Below, piece after piece: positions 21,252 to 26,094 of a stretch of DNA of 26,094 nucleotides (position 1 is its first letter; every line of letters begins with the position of its first letter). Source of the stretch: an uncultured Clostridia bacterium (GTDB lineage Bacteria > Bacillota > Clostridia > Oscillospirales > CAG-272); assembly GCA_947367285.1 (NCBI GenBank), contig CANBDB010000003.1, positions 1 through 26,094 of the forward strand, written 5' to 3'. The translations under genes were made by a program, and so were the position numbers. The notes under the pieces were generated by a model that saw only the letters and a list, made by a program, of their open reading frames with translations, was not told the DNA's origin and did not search any database.

Positions 21252-22469
21252 ATGGAAAAGATTTTACTTGGATTACTTGCTTTTGTACTTGCTTTAGTCG
21301 TTATTTTTGGCGGCATTGCGCTTGTAAATGAGCAAAATGCAAAGGAAATGGCGGCATACATTGATGAATTTAAGGTTCAAGCCGTAGAGCCCGCGCTTCA
21401 TCCCGACCTTGATGAGCACGGCAATTATTACTTCGTTACTGATGAGGATTTCAAGGTGCTTCACCTTACCGATATACATCTCAGCGGCGGATTTTTGCAA
21501 AAGGAAACTGATAAAAAGACCATCAATGCCGTTGCGGCAATGGTCAGCGCGGAGAAGCCCGACCTCGTTATTGTTACGGGTGATATTGCATATGCTATAG
21601 GTATTGGTGGTACAATTAATAATGCGTACGCGCATAATATGTTTATCCGTCTTATGGAAAATCTCGGTGTTTATTGGACTGTGGCATTCGGTAACCACGA
21701 CACCGAGCCTTACAACTATCACAAGAGAGAAGCGGTTGCAAATATGTATGCCGACCAAGATCTTGAGAGATGTTTGTTCGGACATTCTCCCGACGGAGTT
21801 TCAGGTGAGGGAAATCACGTGATCAACGTGAAGAACACCAAGGGCGAGATTACCAAGAGCTTGTTTATGTTCGACTCACATTCTTACATACGCCAGGATC
21901 TTGTTGGCGGTCTTATAGATTCACTTATGTGGAACTACGACGTTATCAAGCAGGATCAGGTTGATTGGTATGAGGATATGATAGAGCTTTATTCTCCCAA
22001 GTCCTCACTTGCGTTCTTCCACATTCCTCTCTACGAGATGAAGGAAGGCTATGATGAGTATATTGCCAACGGCAGAACTGATACTGACAACGTTAAGTGG
22101 ATGGACGGTCGCGACGGTGAAGAGGGCGACGTTGTAGTTTATGCATCCGAGTCCGAGGTGGGCGATCAGCTCTTTGAAAAGGCTCTTGAGCTTGGCAATA
22201 CAAAGGCATTTTTCTTCGGTCATGACCACTTTAACAATTTCGTTATGGATTATAAGGGAATTATTTTCTCCTATGGCTTTAGTATTGACTACATTGCCTA
22301 CGGTGACATTGGAAACAAGGGTTATCAGCGCGGATGCACTGTTTTGACACTTACTCCTGACGGTGAGTTCAGTGCAGAGAATATCGTTCACGAGAACTAT
22401 TATCAGGATAAATATCAACCTCTTTACGAAAAAGAAGTTGTTGATATGTACCCCTATTTTGATAAATAA
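21252..22469 (+). CDS. Membrane-anchored calcineurin-like metallophosphoesterase
   Basis: A 405-residue protein with an N-terminal hydrophobic anchor (about residues 4-25), so the enzyme domain probably faces outside. The metal-site motifs appear in order: LTDIHLSGG (D-x-H), VTGDIAY, FGNHDTE, FFHIPLYE and FGHDHFNN. Family members hydrolyse phosphomonoesters or phosphodiesters with two metal ions; the substrate is unknown. ATG 21252 is chosen because AAAGG lies eight bases upstream; the in-frame GTG at 21243 overlaps that site. It is the first gene right of the mobile element, 23 bases before the potassium channel gene. Confidence 0.9.
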   Translation: MEKILLGLLAFVLALVVIFGGIALVNEQNAKEMAAYIDEFKVQAVEPALHPDLDEHGNYYFVTDEDFKVLHLTDIHLSGGFLQKETDKKTINAVAAMVSAEKPDLVIVTGDIAYAIGIGGTINNAYAHNMFIRLMENLGVYWTVAFGNHDTEPYNYHKREAVANMYADQDLERCLFGHSPDGVSGEGNHVINVKNTKGEITKSLFMFDSHSYIRQDLVGGLIDSLMWNYDVIKQDQVDWYEDMIELYSPKSSLAFFHIPLYEMKEGYDEYIANGRTDTDNVKWMDGRDGEEGDVVVYASESEVGDQLFEKALELGNTKAFFFGHDHFNNFVMDYKGIIFSYGFSIDYIAYGDIGNKGYQRGCTVLTLTPDGEFSAENIVHENYYQDKYQPLYEKEVVDMYPYFDK

Positions 22470-22492
22470 AATTATTAAAGGAAGTGAGATCA

Positions 22493-23848
22493 GTGAAAAG
22501 ACGAATAAAACTTAATACGACGCAGCTGATCTTGCTGAGTTTTTTGGTAGTTATTTTGGTTGGAAGCATTTTGCTGTCCCTGCCAATAAGTACCCAAACG
22601 GGGGAGAGCGTACCCTATATTGATGCGCTCTTTACCGCGACCACCGCCACCTGCGTTACGGGACTTGTGACCGTGCCCACCTATAGCACGTGGAGTGTTT
22701 TCGGACAGGTTGTTATACTTATTTTGATACAAATAGGAGGACTCGGTGTTATTACCGTACTTTCGGGAATAACGATCGCGCTCCATAGAAAAATGAAGCT
22801 CGGAGATAGCCGACTCATCAGTGACGCATTCAACCTCAATTCACTTGAGGGCTTGAGCGCATTTATAAAAAAGGTAATTCTTGGCACGTTTATTGTCGAG
22901 GGTGTCGGCGCTCTACTCTATATGCCTGTGTTCGTGCGCGATTTTGGTGCGCGAGGCGTGTGGATAGCAATATTTAACTCAATTTCCGCGTTTTGTAATG
23001 CAGGAATTGATATTATCGGAGACTCGAGCTTGATGCCATACGTTACAGATCCCCTCATTAACGGTGTCACATGTGCTTTGATCGTTGTCAGTGGACTTGG
23101 ATATATTGTATGGTGGGACGTGCTTCGCGTTCTTAAAAACGTGAGAGTGCAGGGACTCAAATGCTTTAGATTTTTGTCTCTTCACTCCAAGATAGTTTTG
23201 AGCAGCACATTGGTGTTAATATTTGGCGGCGCGGCTTTGATATTTGCATTTGAGTATTCCAATGCAGAAACCATAGCAAATATGTCACTTTTTGAAAAAA
23301 TACAGGCATCAATATTTCAATCCGTGACTACACGAACCGCGGGCTTTGCCGCTTTGGATCAATCCGCATTGACCGAGGGCGCGTCGATAGTATCACTGTT
23401 CTTAATGTTTATTGGCGGTTCACCGGTTGGTACGGCGGGCGGCATCAAGACGGTAACTATCGTTGTTCTTGCACTGACCGCATATGCTGCCATAGTGGCA
23501 AGAAACGATGTTTCTATTTTTAATAGGTCAATATCCAAGCAGGCGGTCAGAAAGGCGGTAGCAGTTGCTATGATGTCATTCTCCATTATGATGATTTCAA
23601 CACTTTTGCTTGCTTTTGTAACGGATGCGACCGCACTTGAGATTTTGTATGAAACCGTAAGCGCAACTGCAACGGTTGGACTTTCAAAAAATCTTACGCC
23701 TCTTCTCAACATTTGGGGCAAGATAATAATTATCTGCACCATGTACTTTGGAAGAATTGGCCCCATATCCTTGGCGATAGCATTTTCATATCAAAAAGAG
23801 ATAGTAAATAATATAAAAGACCCGACGGAAGAAATAAGCGTCGGTTAG
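22493..23848 (+). CDS. Trk/Ktr-type potassium uptake channel subunit
   Basis: A 451-residue membrane protein of the TrkH/KtrB family. The four pore repeats show their selectivity-filter turns: TCVTGL (Cys54-Leu58 region), FCNAGID, TRTAGF and TATVGLS. Eight or more transmembrane helices surround them. It moves K+ across the membrane together with the RCK regulator encoded ten bases downstream. GTG 22493 is taken as start because AAAGGA (22477-22482) is then ten bases away; another in-frame GTG at 22484 is too close. The length fits KtrB better than the longer TrkH. Confidence 0.93.
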   Translation: MKRRIKLNTTQLILLSFLVVILVGSILLSLPISTQTGESVPYIDALFTATTATCVTGLVTVPTYSTWSVFGQVVILILIQIGGLGVITVLSGITIALHRKMKLGDSRLISDAFNLNSLEGLSAFIKKVILGTFIVEGVGALLYMPVFVRDFGARGVWIAIFNSISAFCNAGIDIIGDSSLMPYVTDPLINGVTCALIVVSGLGYIVWWDVLRVLKNVRVQGLKCFRFLSLHSKIVLSSTLVLIFGGAALIFAFEYSNAETIANMSLFEKIQASIFQSVTTRTAGFAALDQSALTEGASIVSLFLMFIGGSPVGTAGGIKTVTIVVLALTAYAAIVARNDVSIFNRSISKQAVRKAVAVAMMSFSIMMISTLLLAFVTDATALEILYETVSATATVGLSKNLTPLLNIWGKIIIICTMYFGRIGPISLAIAFSYQKEIVNNIKDPTEEISVG

Positions 23849-23857
23849 GAGATAAAT

Positions 23858-24508
23858 ATGAGTATTAATAAATCGTATGCGGTTTTTGGACTGGGAAGAT
23901 ACGGATTTGCGGTGGCTACAGAGCTTGCAAAAAGCGGAGCGGACGTGCTTGCGGTGGATATTGATGAGAACATAATCAATTCCGCGGCTACGGTTATTCC
24001 GTACTGCAAATGCGCCGACGTTACCGACGTTGAGGTGTTGCGTCAGCTCGGAATATCCAACGTTGACGTGGTTATTATTGCTATGGCCACGAATCTCGAC
24101 GCGAACGTTATGGCAATTATGCTTTGCAAGGAGCTTGGAGTTAAAACGGTTATTGCAAAATGCTCCGACGATATGCAGGGCAAAATATTTACCAAGGTTG
24201 GTGCGGACAAGGTGGTTATCCCCGAAAGAGAGGGCGGTGTTCGTCTTGCTAAAAATATTCTATCCTCGGGATTCGTTGACGTTATGGAGCTTTCGGACGA
24301 GGTCTCACTCATTGAGCTTGACGTAAAGAGGGAATGGGTTGGAAAGAGCCTTGTGGAGCTTAATATCCGTAAGAAATACAACGTAAATGTTATCGCAATC
24401 AAGGAAAATGATCGCCTTACCATAGATTTTGATCCAAATATGAAGCTTACTGAGGACATGACCCTTGTAATTATAGCACATTCCTCTAAAATCAACAAAT
24501 TAAAGTAA
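23858..24508 (+). CDS. Trk/Ktr potassium uptake regulatory subunit (RCK)
   Basis: A 216-residue cytoplasmic protein. The N-terminal Rossmann domain starts with VFGLGRYGFAVA (GxGxxG, Gly11-Gly16) and has the ribose-binding acid Asp34 in LAVDID, so it should bind nucleotides such as ATP/ADP or NAD. The C-terminal RCK_C domain runs from about 135 to 216. As KtrA/TrkA it would form the ring that gates the channel encoded upstream. TAGGAG precedes ATG closely. A strong terminator follows. Confidence 0.94.
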   Translation: MSINKSYAVFGLGRYGFAVATELAKSGADVLAVDIDENIINSAATVIPYCKCADVTDVEVLRQLGISNVDVVIIAMATNLDANVMAIMLCKELGVKTVIAKCSDDMQGKIFTKVGADKVVIPEREGGVRLAKNILSSGFVDVMELSDEVSLIELDVKREWVGKSLVELNIRKKYNVNVIAIKENDRLTIDFDPNMKLTEDMTLVIIAHSSKINKLK

Positions 24509-24516
24509 AAAGAAAT

Positions 24517-24545
24517 GCCCCCGACATCAGTCGGGGGCTTGTTTT
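24517..24545. terminator. Bidirectional terminator between convergent genes
   Basis: GCCCCCGAC (24517-24525) and GTCGGGGGC (24530-24538) with loop ATCA. T-runs follow on both strands (TTGTTTTT on the + side; ATTTCTTTTT on the - side), so it serves both the potassium uptake operon and the opposing ligase-family gene. Confidence 0.92.
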
Positions 24546-26044
24546 TACGAATTTAATATATCGCTGCTTTCTTTAAGCATTTCCGAAATGTTTTCGATAA
24601 ATTCGGAGTTGTCATTTTCTTGGGGAGTGTTTTCTTCTTCAAGGGCGTCAAGTTCTTCAACCTTGGGAGCGAACTGCCTTGTGTAGAGAAGACATGCGAT
24701 AACGAGAGCTACCGTATAGTAGAAGCCGGAGAATATATGGAACACGTAGTTGTCGAGCAAGCTTTCCGCTGCGAGCATTGAAGCACCGAGCATGAGCATA
24801 AATCTATCGAGTGTGGGCTTGTGAACAAGATATTTGATGGTACAAATTCTATAGAATCCGTAGCACAAAAATCCAAATCCACCGGTTGCTGCGAGCAATT
24901 CGAATACAGTGTTGTGAGCAAATTCGGGAATGATGGGTACAATGAGTCCACCGTCAAGTCCGACCTTAAATCCGTAGAAGCCCGTTCCAAAGATGGGGTT
25001 TTCGAGGAAGAGATTGAATGCGTCTCTCCAGATGCGGAATCTACCCGAGTCGCCCATACCTCTGTCGAGATAGTGCTGAACTACTGCCAAAATGGGCTCG
25101 CGGAAAATTACAAATCCCACGATAGCAGCAACTACACCGCAGGGAATCATAATTCTTGCAACCTTTTTTCTATCGCCCACAAACATTGAAAGAATGAGGC
25201 AAATGAAGAAATACGCACTGCCCACGAGCATGGAGTTTCTGGATGTGGAAAGAAGTGTAGCTCCGTACACTGCAAATGCACTTACAAGTGAAAGATAGGG
25301 ACGCTTGCCCTTCATAAATCCGTAGAAGTTTACGGGAATGAGCATTGAGAGATGGAAACCAACCTCGTTACAACCACCCATACCGAGCACTATCGCACCT
25401 CTATTTATAGAGCCGCTTGCGGTAATGTAATTGCCTGAGAGAAGGCAGCCTGCAAATTCAGCAAGGAGAATCCACGTCATAAGCATCGTTATGTGTGTAA
25501 AGTAATTTGTCAACTCTTTGGGATCGCTATCAACAAGCGCTACGTAGAAGAGAAGAAACAAAAGCACGAAGCAAAGCACAAGGCCAAGTCCCCAAAGGAG
25601 ATTGGAAACAGTGTAATCCGCTCTGAAAAGTCCGTTTGCAAGGAATCCCGCGCTGAGAACGAGCATGGGAACAAAGAGGGGAATTTTGAAGAAATTCATC
25701 TTTGTGAAAAGCTTATTCTTGAATATGAAAATAAAGATACACACCACAAGAGTTACTGCCGCTACCAAGAATATGTATGGGCGGAGACCTGTGAAATAAT
25801 TATCACTGGGACGGGGGTCCGTGGGTGAATTTGCAACCGTTATCTGATAGAAAAACGTAAGAGTGAAAAATATAAGCGGTTTTATGGAGTTTGAGTACAG
25901 CAGCGCAAATGCTACTATAAGACAGTTGAGCGCCGCCGTGTATACCTCGATTTTTCCGAAGTATCCAACGAGGAGCAATACGGACATTATTACCGGATAT
26001 ATCTCACCCGTAAAAAAGTCACGTTTGATTTTTAAGTTTTTCAT
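24545..26044 (-). CDS. O-antigen ligase / polymerase family membrane protein
   Basis: A 499-residue protein with about ten to twelve hydrophobic helices. The large loop region with TLLSTSRNSMLVGSAYFF and later GRFRIWRDAFNLFLENPIFG, then TGFYGF and EFAHNTVFELLAATG, matches the Wzy/WaaL-type conserved core, including the arginines and the HN motif thought to be catalytic. Such proteins polymerise or ligate lipid-linked glycans at the outer face of the membrane. In a Gram-positive host, capsule, teichuronic or other surface glycan work is likely. The last about 45 residues are an acidic, Glu/Asn-rich cytoplasmic tail. On the minus strand GAAAGGAC lies six bases before ATG. Confidence 0.88.
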   Translation of the reverse strand: MKNLKIKRDFFTGEIYPVIMSVLLLVGYFGKIEVYTAALNCLIVAFALLYSNSIKPLIFFTLTFFYQITVANSPTDPRPSDNYFTGLRPYIFLVAAVTLVVCIFIFIFKNKLFTKMNFFKIPLFVPMLVLSAGFLANGLFRADYTVSNLLWGLGLVLCFVLLFLLFYVALVDSDPKELTNYFTHITMLMTWILLAEFAGCLLSGNYITASGSINRGAIVLGMGGCNEVGFHLSMLIPVNFYGFMKGKRPYLSLVSAFAVYGATLLSTSRNSMLVGSAYFFICLILSMFVGDRKKVARIMIPCGVVAAIVGFVIFREPILAVVQHYLDRGMGDSGRFRIWRDAFNLFLENPIFGTGFYGFKVGLDGGLIVPIIPEFAHNTVFELLAATGGFGFLCYGFYRICTIKYLVHKPTLDRFMLMLGASMLAAESLLDNYVFHIFSGFYYTVALVIACLLYTRQFAPKVEELDALEEENTPQENDNSEFIENISEMLKESSDILNS

Positions 26045-26080
26045 CTTGTTGTCCTTTCAAAAGGAATGTCATTACCCCCT

Positions 26081-26086
26081 ATTATA
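26081..26086 (-). promoter_or_regulatory. -10 element of the ligase-family gene
   Basis: The minus strand reads TATAAT here, about 37 bases before the start codon. The matching -35 would fall at or beyond the end of the window, so it cannot be confirmed. Confidence 0.5.
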
Positions 26087-26094
26087 CTATGTAT

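Noticed and set aside
24043..24498. 151-residue Ser/Thr/Ile-rich ORF on the minus strand
   Set aside because: Antisense shadow of the RCK potassium regulator; low-complexity composition and no ribosome binding site.

Overview
This window looks like a chromosomal segment of a low-to-mid GC Gram-positive bacterium of the class Clostridia, probably an uncultured gut lineage. The evidence is strong AGGAGG-type ribosome binding sites, TTGACA/TATAAT promoters with 17-base spacers, U-tract terminators, a split (two-subunit) transketolase, a LytTR-DUF3021 pair, and TnpV and DUF6809 proteins that are typical of clostridial mobile elements. The genus cannot be fixed from the sequence alone.

Left chromosomal part (1-8677). 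The window opens in the 3' end of a 23S rRNA gene, followed by a strong terminator; no 5S gene is visible behind it. Next come a membrane acyltransferase gene, overlapping a LytTR regulator and its DUF3021 membrane partner. A promoter at 2522-2550 then starts a compact run of genes on the same strand: transketolase N and C subunits, an MreC-like protein, endonuclease III, shikimate kinase and a serine beta-lactamase-like hydrolase. A short gene with its own strong promoter and codons that look highly expressed lies directly before tRNA-Leu(TAG).

Mobile element (about 8687-21052). Just after tRNA-Leu a roughly 12.4 kb element begins. It carries tnpV and a DUF6809 gene behind a leader that can fold as a pseudoknot hiding the ribosome binding site. 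A five-gene operon follows: a small excisionase-type HTH protein and a complete Wadjet plasmid-defence system in the order jetD-jetA-jetB-jetC, which is probably type II. After two hairpins comes a LexA/UmuD-like self-cleaving repressor with a perfect palindrome downstream of its -10. Then come an array of repeats that each end in a different hairpin, a small unknown gene, and a large serine recombinase. The recombinase stop codon is the first unit of a second, symmetric hairpin array (four TGATG, then four CATCA) that can fold as a ladder of four-way junctions. A cysteine-rich 60-residue protein with its own promoter closes the element. The ten-base sequence AATCCGAACC occurs at both proposed ends.

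Right chromosomal part (21053-26094). This holds a terminator, a membrane-anchored metallophosphoesterase, a Trk/Ktr potassium uptake pair (channel plus RCK regulator), a bidirectional terminator, and an O-antigen-ligase-family membrane protein on the opposite strand.

How it works together (inference): the recombinase moves the element; Wadjet would act against incoming small circular plasmids; the HTH protein and the LexA-like repressor probably set when the defence and mobility genes are expressed, the latter possibly in response to DNA damage. The two hairpin arrays flanking the recombinase operon are the least explained parts of the window.
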